Origin: Galdieria partita
Lineage: Eukaryota > Rhodophyta > Bangiophyceae > Galdieriales > Galdieriaceae
Direction: 5' to 3'
DNA: 64,000 bases
Assembly: GCA_025991245.1 (NCBI GenBank)
Contig: BQMJ01000067.1
Span: 1 to 64,000, forward strand
The translations under genes and the position numbers were made by a program. Positions 1 to 12,879 of the stretch are shown here, piece by piece; the first letter of the stretch is position 1, and every line of letters starts with the position of its first letter. Under the pieces are notes generated by a model. The model worked only from the letters and a program-made list of their open reading frames with translations, searched no databases and was not told the origin of the DNA.

Positions 1-535
1 CCTAAATAAACCCTAATAAACCCTAATAAACCCTAATAAACCCTAATAAACCCTAATAAACCCTAATAAACCCTAAATAAACCCTAATAAACCCTAATAA
101 ACCCTAATAAACCCTAATAAACCCTAATAAACCCTAATAAACCCTAATAAACCCTAATAAACCCTAATAAACCCTAAATAAACCCTAAATAAACCCTAAT
201 AAACCCTAATAAACCCTAATAAACCCTAATAAACCCTAATAAACCCTAATAAACCCTAAATAAACCCTAATAAACCCTAAATAAACCCTAAATAACCCTA
301 ATAAACCCTAATAAACCCTAATAAACCCTAATAAACCCTAAATAAACCCTAATAAACCCTAAATAAACCCTAATAAACCCTAATAAACCCTAATAAACCC
401 TAATAAACCCTAATAAACCCCTAATAAACCCTAATAAACCCTAAATAAACCCTAATAAACCCTAATAAACCCTAATAAACCCTAATAAACCCTAATAAAC
501 CCTAATAGACCCTAATATTCCTTAATATCCCCTAA
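1..535. repeat. Telomere repeat array, left chromosome end
   Basis: Uninterrupted array of the 10-mer CCCTAATAAA mixed with the 11-mer CCCTAAATAAA. The C-rich strand reads 5' to 3' from base 1, which is the polarity of a left chromosome terminus; the G-strand unit is TTTATTAGGG. Rare variants are a TAACCC junction near 296 and a four-C unit near 420. From about 505 the units decay and merge into subtelomeric DNA. The mixed unit length resembles the variation expected from telomerase template slippage, which is inference. Confidence 0.97.
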
Positions 536-540
536 TAAAA

Positions 541-1505
541 CCTAATAGTAAACCATAAGTAGACCGTAAACCCTCAGTAAAATCTGAATAAGAAGGAAAA
601 ATGAATACTCCCTTCGGCCAGGCTGCAGATATTTTGCAATTCACTCAGTTTTTTTTTTCATGAATGCATTAGAGAAGCCCCTTAATTCTATCTTTTTTTT
701 TTAGCCTTGCTTCTAGCAGAATCAATTATGTCGCAAATTTTTTATGGGCATTTTGAAGATGACGTTGTGACTTTTTTGGCTCTTCTTGGTTGTGTTTGTA
801 TTTGAGTCTTTTTGCCAGATTACTTGAAATGTAAAGAAAATGTTTGCATTTTGCTTTTGATCAGTGGTTGTCCCTTTTTGTTTAGGTATTTTTCTGTTGG
901 TTTGTGTTGATTAAAAATTTTAAGCGATTCACTTAAATGCAGTTTTTTTTGTTGTAACTGTTACTTTGACATTGTCTCCTCTTGTTGACCAAGTTTTAAA
1001 GCAAATTATGAAAGCTTTTATTGCACATCGTTTTTCTTCGTTCTTAGTTAAAGCTCTATATATCGTATAAAGGATCCTCGAGCTTTCTTATCATGGTTGA
1101 ATGTTCCTTTATTTATCGAGTTAATATTTTTCTATAGTATGTGACCTTGGATAAAAATAGTAATAAACCTTAATAAAACTTAATAAACCCTGATAAGAAA
1201 GTTCCCATTGTTCTGTACCAAAACGTCCGCATTTGAAGATTTATTAGGTTTTCTGTCATCACAATGCATTAAAGAAAGAAAGTGAATTGGTTCTACCGAG
1301 ACCTTTACTTTTGCTTTTAGTCTGGTGAAAGTAATTAATTCTCAAAACTGTGTTTCTTGTCTTGCCAGCGATCAAATGGCTTGCCTTGAGCTATTTTTGC
1401 GTATTTTTGTATTTGTTGTTGATTGCGGGAACCTGGAAATTTAGGGAAAATTTTGAGATGCTATTTTTTTGAGGCCTTTTTGAGTTTAGGTATTCCCTAC
1501 CAAGA
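541..1505. repeat. Subtelomeric repeat R, copy 1
   Basis: First of three diverged direct copies of a roughly 0.95 kb T-rich block. Landmarks shared with copies 2 and 3 are CCTCAGTAAAA followed by a GAATAAGAA segment (near 572), a TTGATTAAAAATTTTAA segment (near 908), a decayed telomere-like tract (near 1160-1195) and a segment ending in TTAATTCTCAAA (near 1335). It abuts the telomere and has no convincing coding content. Confidence 0.75.
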
Positions 1506-2460
1506 CCTAATAGTAAACCATAACTAGACCGCATTGTAAAACCTCAGTAAAACTCGAATAAGAAAGAAAAATGCATACTCTTCTTTGCCAGGCTACACAT
1601 ATTTTACGATTCACTTTTTTTATTGAATGGATCAGAGAAGAATGTCCTTTAATTCTATCAATCGTTTTATATTTACTTCTAGTAAAATTAATTAGGTAGC
1701 AAAATTTTCTAAGATTTTTTTAATGGCCATATGACATTTGTTGTGTTCTTCATTTCGCTTATGCATTGGAGCTTTACTGCGTGAACACTTGAATCCCTGA
1801 AGAAAATTTTTCCATTTTCTCTTTAATTAGTGATCGTTTTCCTTTTGTTCAGGCATTTCTCTTTTGTGTTGCGTTGATTAAAAATTTTAATCGGTTTGCT
1901 TCAATGAAAATTTTTCTTGGTTGATTTTAGCCTTATTAGCCTCCTCAATTCTTCACAAAATTTACAGCAAATTATTAAATCTTTTGTTACCGACCTTTTT
2001 TCTTTCTTTTTATTGAAGCCGTATTCATCCAATGTAGAACCTTTTTGATGTTCTATATTGGTTGGATGTTCTTTTAGTCATCCTATTCTATTAATATCTT
2101 TCTAGGGTATCTGTTTTTTGATAAAATAAAGTTTTATAACTTAGTAAGCCTGATAAGTAAAATTCCCATTGCCCTGTACTAGACCATTCGTATTTGAACA
2201 TTTATCCAGGTCTTGGTCATCTCAATGCATTGGGAAAGAAAGCGAATTGGCTCTATCAAGACCTTTACTTTCGCTTTTAGTTTCGTAAAAATAATGAATT
2301 CTCAAACTGTGCTACTTTTTTTGCCAGCGATCAAATGACTTGTCTTGTGGGCTACTGCTGCGTATGTTTGTATCTCTTGGTTACTACGGGTATTTAGGTA
2401 AAATTTTAGGATGCTATTTTTAAGTCAAAGCCCTTTCTAGTTAGGGAATTTCTCTGTTGC
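1506..2460. repeat. Subtelomeric repeat R, copy 2
   Basis: Second copy of the R block in the same order as copy 1: the TAATAGTAAACCATAA start, the CTCAGTAAAAC/GAATAAGAAAG segment near 1540, the GATTAAAAATTTTAAT segment near 1876, and the ATGCATTGGGAAAG segment near 2225. It is followed directly by the S block, so R plus S makes a composite unit of about 2.3 kb. Confidence 0.75.
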
Positions 2461-3841
2461 TTCGCAGTTCGAAATTGTGAACTTTTTCGAAATCGTGAGC
2501 ATTTTTCTTCGGTGGTTCCTTTTTCTTGTTGTTAGCATTATTACCTTCGTTCTTAATTGAACGAGTGGTACAGTAAATAAATATTCTTTTTTTCACATTG
2601 TGATACTTCGCTTGAACTGTTATTTTTGCCGAATGTATTTAGTAAAAAGTCCTTTTGGTTTCTGGTAATGGCTGAATTTACCTTCATTGACCCTGTTAAT
2701 ACCTTCCTATAGTATTTGAACTTTTATGTAAATATGCATATTTAACTAGAAATTATACCCTAATCAAGCATAATAAAACAGAAAGTAGGGAATAATGTTT
2801 TTGCTTTCAGCCAAGAAATACCTAGTTTTTGATTCATTGCACTCTAGTAGTATCAAAGTAGGAGTGTGCAGAGTTAAGTGTTTATGTCTGGCTTCTTATT
2901 TATGTTTTTTGCCAAAGAATAGTTACGTCTTTTTTTTTTTTATGCTCGTTGTGCTTCTGACCAAGGTTGGTTTCCTGTACGTTACACTTTGTTTAAGCTT
3001 TTTTTGGATTGGAAACTAGACTCAGTTGTTACATTCCTCGTTTAGTTCAAATTTTCTTTGGAGTTCATAAATTTTTGCTTCTTTTGTGTTGTTTCGAGAA
3101 TTTAAGTGATTCGTTTGAATGGTAACCTTCTGGTGTCATATGTGTAAGGCGCAAGCATGTACGTGAACAAGTCGTTGCAACAATAGAGCAATCTGACACT
3201 ATTGACATTTTCATTTCTTTGTTTTTTACTGCTTTCATTGTTGTTTTCAAGGATTGTCCCTCCTTTGTACTACTTTTCCTCCAATGAGAAAAAAAATATT
3301 TTTTCTTCTGTATTTCAATGTGGTTTAGTTACTAAATTTAGTTTCATCAAAAGTATTGTATTTTTTTCTCTCTGAGCAGTTTGCTGTAACTTTTTTACTT
3401 CGTTTCACACGGTCGACAAATATCTGCAGGACGAGAACAGGTTCAAGGTACTGATGATGTAAGGAACATATGGTATATGGAAATTCTTCAATGTATTCTC
3501 AAGTTTCTATTTCTTTATATGCTTATTATTCTATGGCTTCCTTGTAAAATTGGTATTTGTGTTGTTCCTTTAATAAACTTTGAAACAAGTGTATCCCTTA
3601 TAATACAAAAATTGCCTTTTCCCCTTTGATATATTGCATAAACTTCTCTTCAATACCGTTTCATAATGCCAATATAGTTGAACTGAAACTGAATTGCTGA
3701 AATCTTTCTTGTGTGATATTTTTTCCTTATAGCTCTATTCGAGGTATATTTTGCATAAGTACTTGGAAGCGTATAGAGAAAGTTTATATTTTGCTTTTAG
3801 CTGGTGATTGTCCTTTTTTTGTTGAGGCATTTTTATGTACC
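2461..3841. repeat. Subtelomeric repeat S, copy 1
   Basis: First of two direct copies of a roughly 1.3 kb block. Landmarks repeated in copy 2 are TATACCCTAATGAAG-like text (near 2754), TGCCAAAGAATAGTTACGT (near 2909), GTACGTGAACAAGTCGT (near 3159) and a stretch covering ATATATTGCATAAACTTC (near 3628). Short open frames here, such as 2795-3019, are compositional and not supported as genes. Confidence 0.75.
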
Positions 3842-4780
3842 CAATAATAATTCCTCAGTAAAACCTGAATAAGAAAGAAAAATGCCCACTCCCTTCTGCC
3901 AGCCTACACATATTTTACAATTTACTGCATTTTTTCTCTTAATTGCATTTTAAACGAAAGTTTCTTAATTCTATCAATCCTCTTCGTTTGCCATTAGTCT
4001 AGTATTATTATTTGAAAACTCTCCTGAGTGTTTGGTGGCGTTTTGGAGACTGTTCTTGTGGGTTGTTTTTCCATTATATTTGTATTTGAGATATATTGCA
4101 TGAATATTTGGAAACAATAGGAAAAAGTTTTGATTTTGCTTTTAACTTATGATTGTCCTTCATTTGTTTTTAGACAGTTTCATGTCGTGTTGCGTTGGTT
4201 TAAAATTTGAAGTGGTTTGTTTGATTGAAATTTTTTTTGGGATGATTGTTGCCTTGAAACTCTCGTTTTTCATTGATTTTGTTGCAAAGCCATTTATTAA
4301 AGCTTTTTTTTATTGTTTTTTACTTGTTCTTGTGAAGTCGTATTCATTGTGTGAAGGATCCCTTTGCTTTATTCTGTTGGATGAATGTTCCTTCTTCTAT
4401 CCTGTTACTTTCTTTCTATAGTATGTGACTTTTGTTAGAAACAGTAATAAAATTAAAAAAAAATAATTAACCCTAAAAAAATTGCTATTGTTCTGTACTA
4501 GGTCATTCGCATTTGATGATTTATTAGGTTTTTGGAAATCTCAATTCATTGGAGAAAAAAAAAGAATTGGTTCTATCAAGACCTTTACTTTTGGTTTTAG
4601 TTTCGTAAAAGTAATTAATTCTCAAACTGTGCTGCTTGTTTTGCCAGAGATCAAATCACTTGCCATGTGAGCTATTTCTGCGTATGTTTGTAATTTGTTG
4701 TTTGCTACGGGTATTTAGGTAAAATTTTCGGATGCTATTTTTAGTTCAAGGCCCTTTTGAGTTAAGGGATTTCTCTGTTG
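3842..4780. repeat. Subtelomeric repeat R, copy 3
   Basis: Third copy of R: CCTCAGTAAAACCTGAATAA at about 3853, GATTTTGCTTTTAACTTATG near 4132, a decayed AATAATTAACCCTAA tract near 4463 and GTAATTAATTCTCAAACTG near 4611. It is followed by the second S block, giving the order R-R-S-R-S from the telomere inward. Confidence 0.72.
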
Positions 4781-6060
4781 CTTTGCAATAATTCGAAATT
4801 TTGAGCTGTCTAGAAATTGTGAGCATTTTTTTTGAATGGTTGCTTTTTTGTTATTTTTAGCATTATTACCTTCGTTCTTGATTGACTCATTGCAAATTAA
4901 TTGTTTTTTTTCATATTATGATATTTTGCTTCGTGTTTTATTTGTTCCGAAGCTAATTGGTGAAGTATCCTTTTGCTTTCTTATATTGGGTGAATTTTCC
5001 TTTAATCACCCTGTTAATATCTTCCAATGATATTTGAACTTCTAGGTAAGTATGCATATTTAACTTGAAACTATACCCTAATGAAGTATTATAAAACCAA
5101 AATGACGAAAAAATGCTTGTTGCTTTCGTCCTGGACATATCTAATTTTTCAATTCACTGAGCTCTAGTAGTCTCAATATTTTAGTAGGCAGAGTGAATTG
5201 TTTATGTCCGGTTTCTTATTTATGTTTTTCTGCCAGAGAATAGTTACGTATTGTTTCATTTTTTTTGCTTTCTGTGCTACTGACCAAGTTTGGTTTACTG
5301 TCAGCTACATTCTGTTTAAACTTTTTTTGGATTGAAAACTGGAGTTAGTTTTTTACATTCCTTCTTTAGTTCAAATTTTATTAAGATTGCACAATTTTCT
5401 ACTACTTTTGTATCGTTTTGAGATTCTAGGTGGTTCGTTTAAATGATACCCTTCTAGTGACGTTAGTCTAAAGTGCAAGAAATGTACGCGAACAAGTCGT
5501 CGCAAAATTAGAACAATCTTCCACTATGTAACATTTTCATTTCTTTGTATTTTGCTGCTTTCATTGCTGTTTTCATGAATTGTCACTCCGTTTTACTACT
5601 TTTCTTCCAATGAGAAAAAAAACATTTTTTCTTCTGTATTTCTATGTGATATAGTTACTAAATTCCTTTCATCAAAGGTACTGTATTTTTTTTCTCTGTG
5701 AGCAGATTGCTGTAACTTTTTTACTTCGTTTCACACAGTTGAGAAATATCTGCCTGACGAGGACAGATTCATGGTACCAATGATGTAAAGAACAAGTGGT
5801 ACTTAAAAATTTCTCAATATATTCTCATGTTTTTATTTCTCTAAACGTTTTTTCTATGCCTTTTTTTGAAAATTGGTTTTGGTATTGTTCCTTTAGTAAA
5901 CCGTATAAAGAAATTCCTAAACTGGTAATGCAAAAATTGCCTATTCCCCTTTGATATATTGCATAAACTTCTCTTCAATACCGTTTCATAATGCCAATGC
6001 AATACCGTTTCATAATGCCAATGCAATAAAACTGAAAATGAAATGCTGAAATCTTTTTTT
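4781..6060. repeat. Subtelomeric repeat S, copy 2
   Basis: Second S block, matching 2461-3841 over its whole length with substitutions and small indels. Shared landmarks are TGCCAGAGAATAGTTACGTA near 5231, GTACGCGAACAAGTCGT near 5483 and ATATTGCATAAACTTCTCTT near 5956. A local 24-bp duplication lies at its inner end. Confidence 0.75.
5976..6025. repeat. 24-bp tandem duplication
   Basis: The segment AATACCGTTTCATAATGCCA plus four more bases is present twice head to tail. The first S copy (near 3650) carries it once, so the duplication arose after the S blocks were copied. Confidence 0.9.
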
Positions 6061-9008
6061 TTTAACTGTTGTTACAAGTTTTGGAATTTTTTTAAATTTT
6101 TATGCCTTGGTGACATAGTAGCTTTTTCCTTGAATTTGTCTTTTCATATAGGTACTACATTGTAGCGATGATGCTCTTTGTTTATTGATTCTTCTTATTC
6201 AGATCGCTGCTGTCTTCAGTGCATACATAATAATATGTTTTGAATATGGATAATTTCAAAAAATTTTTTTCAATGGTTTCGCCAAGATCTTCATTGTTGA
6301 ACCTTACCTTATTAGAAGCGTTTTTAGGAATTTGTCTTATATAGCAAAATTCTAAGTATTGTTGTTTGGTCATTTTATTGCATTCTACGGTGCAATGCTA
6401 TTGAAAATTTAACCATTTGGTAAGTCGTTTCTGCTTTTTGATGGTCTTGAGACACTGCTTGCTTCATTCTTCGAGTAGCCTTACTTGAAATATAGTGTCG
6501 GTATACATATTTAGCAAAAAGTAAACAGTGCTTATGCTATTCTTAGATTCTCGAAAGCAATACTTTGTGTTTTGGTAAATTTTTTGTACCGCCTTGTATC
6601 TATTCTCTACACTGTCAAATTCTGAATCTCTTTCTCGGCTTTTCAGTGTGCACTCTTATGTCACAGATTTTTGTTCAATTGTTACTTTTTTAGAATGAAT
6701 GAGCTAGAAGATTCAATTGTCGTTTAGACTTTTTGTTCACATTTTAGAAAGTTCACTTGTTTGATCATTTCTCTTCTAGTACTACTGTCTGTTTTTCTTT
6801 TGTGTTTTATGCCTTATAACCATTGAATGTGTAATGAAGTCTTCCTAGGTTTTATTTCACGTATGCAAAAACTGTTCGAGGTGAGAATATATTGATTTTT
6901 TCTATAGGAGATTTGTACTACTTTTCTTTTTACTAAATTTCGCATTGCTAACTACTGGTTACTCCTAGGAACAACTAGAAGTACTGATGCCATAAAAGAC
7001 AAATAATGTATTGAAATTCTACAATTTTTTCACTTGCCTCAACCTCCCTAAATTCTTTCTTTTTTCATAGACTCTATTCGAGACGATATTTTTATTGCTT
7101 TTCTAATGAACCGTAGATCATTTTAGAAAGACAGTTAAATTTTTTTTATTTGAAACCACACGACTTCTCATTCCTTTTTCTAAAAGGCATGTGTTTTTCT
7201 CAATTCACTAGATTGTCGTAAAAGAATCTAATAGAGTATAAAATTGAGTGGTTTAGATTCGGTTAATTACTTTTGAAATTGTATCAACATTCTTGAAGAT
7301 TTTTGTGCTTTTGCTAATTTTCCTCGAGTGACAAAGAAATTCTTTCTTGAAATCCTTTTGGAATCACCCCCCCCCCCCCACCTTTTTTGTAAAGAAAATT
7401 TTTTGCTTTCTTATGGTAACTGGATCCATTTTGTTCTATTTCATGTTGATCGGCATAATATTATACACGAATTGTACTGTTGGTATATATAATGAAGACA
7501 AAGCAAGCCACGCCTTTTCCATAAAAAAGCCTCAATTGAATTGAACCGTTAGCAATCTAGCCACGAAAGTTCAACGTTTGTCTGTAGCATCGTCGATATT
7601 ATATGCTTTATGTCAGTTTGACTATGCTTTGAATGACAACTTGAAGTAAAACATATCTCTCAAGATCACTTTTCCTCCATGAGTATGTTGTAATTTCATT
7701 GCTGTTCTTTGAAATCATCCTGTTGTTTTTGTTTCTCTCCTTAAATATATAAAATTTCTTTCAAGTATTTCAATTTGACAAAAGTACTGAATTGTTTCCG
7801 ACTGAGACTATGGTAGGTTTTTCTTTGAACATGCATTTTGGACACTTCTTCTTACTATCTTTTGCATTGTCGATTGATGTCCACCCCCTGAGAACAATAA
7901 GTGGTACTAATTTAATGAAGAGCAGGTAGTACAAATGAATTCTTCTACTGTTTCGATAGTGTCTTTTTCTCTAAAAGCTTTCTTTTCTCTATAGATTAGT
8001 TTTTAACTCGCCTTTTTTATCGTTCTTTTTTTAAACTTTAGCTATATCCAAGAAAATCAGTTACCGAGTCTTAGCAAACCGAAAATTTTTTGTGTAAACT
8101 GCAATATGTCGTGTGCTTCCACTCCATTACGTTCTCGTGAAGCCAATGCTATGAAGAAAAAATGAAATGAGTCAAATGTTGATCTACTTTGTTGGTTTCA
8201 TATTTGATAGTTTTGATGTTTTGTCTTGTTTGTTGATGCATTTGTGACAATTCAATTTCGCCTATATAATCTTTATCCCTAACAAAACCTCTACAATTGT
8301 ACTGCCATTGATAGATCATGAATTTTCTCCAACACTTGCTTTGGGGAAACGTTTTCATTCTTTGGAGCTAAAATAATTCATTATTTATTTGAAATATTGC
8401 TAAACTAAATCGGCTCAATTTTCTGCATCCGTATTACTACTATAGATCTACCCTATCAGAGTCTTTCTCAATCCACTGATAGTGGCTTGAAAAGTACAAC
8501 TTTGTCTCATCTTATGCTTTCTTATGATGTCGCGTTTATCATTTAGCAATTTGATAAATCAGTTTTTTACTTTCGTACGTTACATGTTTACTGCTTATTT
8601 CATTCTGTGAGTATCTTCTTATACTATACTTCGACTTTGGTGGTGGTATACATATAGAAACAAAAGTAAGGCATACCATACATATGCCATAAAAATGACT
8701 TCAACTGAAAGAAATAGTAAACAATGACGACGTAGTTATTCCATCATGTCTACTATCCTTCCTCTTTCTATTTGCTTTATGTTTAGCTAGTCTATACTTT
8801 GAGCGGTGGCTATTCGAAGAATGTATGACTGCGTAGCATTTTTCGGCATTGGTCTTGCTGTACTTTTATTCTTTTTCTCTACGTAAAACTTGTTCTTCTT
8901 TGTTTTCTTAACTTGAAATACCCTTTTAGTTTTTGTTTTAGTATGCATTTCATGAAATGTTGGTTTTTTCCCTAGCTCTTTTCTCTTAAATTTTCTATTT
9001 GAAACTCT
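6061..9008. other. T-rich subtelomeric DNA without a supported gene
   Basis: Both strands hold only short frames with low-complexity F/L/S-rich translations. Weak S-like echoes occur: a GTACTGATGCCATAAAAGAC segment near 6982 and a GTACTAATTTAATGAAGAGC segment near 7903 resemble the segment at 3451 and 5776. A run of 13 C residues lies at 7367-7379. No RNA gene was recognised. Confidence 0.6.
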
Positions 9009-9176
9009 TTGTTTGTGATTTTCTCTTTTCGAAATTCTTCCTCTTCCATTTCTACCATAAGAAACTTTAATAGTTTTTGCTTTTTATACTTGCCTAGCAT
9101 TGAAATAGATACTTCGTTAATAGAAATCAAAAGATTGTCCTCTACAGAGGTACATATTCATTTCTATGTTTTAATA

Positions 9177-9359
9177 GGGGGAGCAAGAGCAAGATTGAGA
9201 CTGGACGCCGGTGTTATTGACACACCTTGGAATACTGTGATATTGGCGACGTTGCAGGAGAAGCTCAACTTGCACTGTTCTGGTGTACTTGCAACCTCGC
9301 TCAAGAATTTTGTACTATATCAAGTATGGGAAGGTGCACTATGGAAGATTTTGAAGTAA
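9177..9359 (+). pseudogene. Possible coding fragment of unknown origin
   Basis: An abrupt rise in GC content starts right after a TTTTAATAG that looks like a 3' splice site. The next 60 codons read as normal protein (for example LDAGVIDTPWNTVILATLQE) and end at a TAA. The upstream part of the same frame is AT-rich and does not look coding. This may be a terminal exon, a gene relic carried into the subtelomere, or chance. No family was recognised. Confidence 0.3.
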
Positions 9360-12300
9360 TCGTCGGTGTTTCCTTAACTTTTCATGAGGAAAATGGACTA
9401 TGAAAGAAGAGTTTACTAAGTTCTATTTTTTATTGCTTTATTTCTGTTGATTTCGACCACTACTTATTTTTATATTTACAAATAAATAGCACTCTAGCCA
9501 TTTTTTAGACAGTTGGAGCTTACTCTTGGCTAATCGTGAAAAAGTTCATATGAAACAAAAAAACAAAAATTAGTATATACAAACCAATTTCTACAACTTT
9601 TTTTCCACAAATATATGCTTTAAAAAAATTTCGAAAAATTTTTCAATTTTGTTTGACAATTGGCTACGTAGAACAAAACACAGCCCATGACAGCCAAAAG
9701 GCAATAGTGGAAAGTGAGGGAAAATGAATCAATGAACCCTCATGTGAACTCAAATAACTTCTTACTGGATTTCCCAACGACCCAGCTTGGATCCTAATTC
9801 AGCCTAGTAAAATCTACAATGCAACAATTTTTTCATTTGCAGCACAATCTACTAAGGTTCTATATGTTATTTGCTACAATTATTTTCACAGATATCACTT
9901 TCTAATATAGTCTCTTGTAAAGAATAGAGGTTTCATTGTAAAATTGCATTTTTTCTTGTTGAGTGTAAATAGTTTTTGAATATGTAGTTTTCGGTTACTA
10001 TATCAGTTGTTTTTCTGTTAATTTTTTTTCTCTTTCACATCATAGTGTAATTGGAAATCCTTTCAGCATTGTGCATTATAGACAAATTTATAGTTTTAAT
10101 GTGTTTTATTCCGAATTTTTTAGAATGGTCCGTTTTTGTATATTTTCCTAGTTGTTTTAATTCGCCACTGTGTTACATAAAAATTCGTAAACTTTTCCTT
10201 CCTCTAGACTTCCTGTAATTTAGCAATTTGATTTTATTTGTCCTTGTTTTGGCTGAGTAGTTTGCTTTTGAACTGACATTGTTGTTACAAGAAATTTTTG
10301 GTTTTCCTTTTCTCCTTTCAAATGAATTTTATATGGGAAACTCTCACAAGTACATGTTGTCTTCAATAAGTTTCTGTGACACATGTTTTCAACGCAATGA
10401 AAGCTTCTCATGTCACTTGTCTTGCATCTCTATTGATTGTTTTGATTGATACTAGGTTGCTTGAAACTTTTCTTTTAAACTCTGGTCGCACAAGCAGCTA
10501 TTTGTAGTTGTTCTTCATAAACTATGTTTCTTATGGAGCGATATGAGAATTTACTTTTTTGGTCGTTGGGTGATAGCTATACTGCATTGGACACTGCTCT
10601 GTCAACCATGAATAGTTCCGATTGATTGATTAGTAAGCTTGAATGGCCAATTCTAGTCTTTATCATGTTTTAAGAATTGGTGTCGATTCTTTGGAGCCTC
10701 TCTGTTGACACTTTTGTGATTGATAGTGGCTAACGTTGCGTTTGTCTCCCCTCCTGGATTGGATTAAAATATATGCAAATTGCCAAAATTCAATTTCTTT
10801 GCTATTTATCAATAGTATTATCCTTTTACAATGAGTACCTTGTTGTATGCATATTACAGTTAATGTTTGTCTTATTTTGTTGGCTAAACGTCTTTCTTGC
10901 TTCCGTATAAATGATGAGGCAATTTGTCAACAACGGAAAGTAGTGTCATGTGTATTTTTTTATTATCAATTGAATAGAGCAATACATTGCCATTCAGACA
11001 TTTACATTATGACAAACCAATTGTTGGTTAGAGTTCTTCTTGTATACGTAACTAATCACGAAATTCAGCGTATATCCACTCACGGAAGCTAGATTTCTAC
11101 GTGAGTAAAATTTTAGCAATGGCTTCCACTAGTATGAAGATCAATCGTTCAAGTAAAAAAGGGTATCAAAAATAAAATATTCATTTCTTGCTCCATTTTG
11201 CTTGGTAGCCTAGGAAGATCCTGGAATATCTTGTGAATATATAGGAATGTTGCTCAGTCGAGTAATTCAATCTGACAAAAGAATCGCGGTTTGAAATGCA
11301 GAATGCCGAACAATGATTTTATAAATTCGTCTTTAGTGGTCAATTGGTATACTTGGTGCTTCTCAGCCTTACTGATTACTACTGATAGGAGTTGTGCACT
11401 ATACATCTGACTGTCCTTTCCCACCAGAAAGACAGGATAATGAAGTGCCAACAGAGATTCTATTCAAACAGTATCTTTTCTAAAACAGTGTCGTTTTCTC
11501 CCAAGTTTGAACACATGTAACTTGTGGTTTTGGGCACATCTGCATCCTTCAGTGACCACGTCAAGTAAGGTTAACAAACAACGACGTAAAGATGATTCAA
11601 AGTATGTGCACAAACTCTGTTCACTTCGATTTTTGCAAAGGGGAACTCAAAGTTGCACTGGGCAGTTCAGTTGCCACGAGCCACTCTCACCACTCCACTT
11701 GGAAAATAGATTCTCAATAGACAAAAATTGTCGATGACAGGAATCGTTTTTGTGAAGAACCGAAGAGAATCAACTCAGAATATACTCCGACTGTTAAAAA
11801 CGATCTTGGTGATTGTTCCACAAGAGAGAGTCCTCATCTGTTGCTAACAAGACAACAATTAGTAGTACAATTCAATTGCAAAAACCAAGTTACATTGAAA
11901 GACTATATTGGGACAAAGATTCAAACTCAAAGACTATTTGGAGCCTTTGTGCCCACTGGTTCCCCACTACTCCGCAGGGTCAATGCCTTCAAACAGACCA
12001 GAAACTAAAGATCAACATTTCTCCAACAGTACCTACGTTGCATTCGACATGAAGTTGGAAGCGACTTTGAGGTTCAAGCCAAGTTGTTGACAGGAAACGA
12101 ACAAACCAAACCGCGCCTTGCCTGGAATTTCTAGAAGTGCGAAATAATAAAACCTCAAAGTTTGGTCGTACTAAAAAGTTCTTCTCCAAATTCAACTATT
12201 TAGAGTTTCATTAAAAATGAACAACTTTATACACTTCAAAACAGATGGTAACAAAGCAACTACAGCCAAAGTTGTGTTAGCAAAACAATCACAAAAGGAA

Positions 12301-12879
12301 GATTGGGAAAAGTGATGTTGAAGAGCTCTTTGAGTACCGTCAAAAGTGCCATATATAGTTTCATACGTACCTAGTGAGCACCTTCCAAGGAAATCTTCCA
12401 CTCAAAGGTTTACATAGAATACTATTGATTCTCTAACGTTGCATTATTTGAAGAGAACCGTTGTGCTAGAAAGGGTGTCGGCATACCTGCGAGAGGAAAG
12501 CCCGTCAGTGTAGTGAGATAAACTCACCATTGTTACTTACCTTGGAGATTTACTGGTTTCAAGTTGATTTGAAGAACATTGAGCTCTAGTCGATAGGAAT
12601 CATTTCAAGAAAGTATTATCTGCCACTTTCAAGAAGAAGGGCGTGTTTCCCACAACTTGGAACGCTTTGGTGTGTAGTTGCCAAGTTGTCATAGAGAAAT
12701 TTTGTCAATTAGAGTGAACACTTGTGCTGATAAATGTCTAGCTGAACTGTTTGCAACTTGGAGGACTGTGAATTTTGTGTTACCAGTATCAAGGACTTTT
12801 TAGACTTTTGCAGATTTGAGTTTATACACTCTGGTGAAGTGTTTCAATTATCAACAAAACGTTTAAGTACACGTTGGAA
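9360..12879. other. AT-rich intergenic DNA without a supported gene
   Basis: Scattered short frames only. The minus-strand frame at 11254-11451 has protein-like composition (contains HYPVFLVGKDSQ and IKSLFGILHFKPRF) but no recognisable domain and no partner exons. Base composition rises from T-rich to balanced after about 11.4 kb, which marks the end of the subtelomeric repeat zone. Confidence 0.5.

Noticed and set aside
2795-5030. Open frames of 60-90 codons in the subtelomeric repeats
   Set aside because: Translations are F/L/S/V-rich, mirror the T-rich composition, and are not conserved between the repeat copies.
7347-7544. 65-codon frame with a Pro run
   Set aside because: The Pro run is only the 13-base C tract; the rest is low-complexity subtelomeric DNA.
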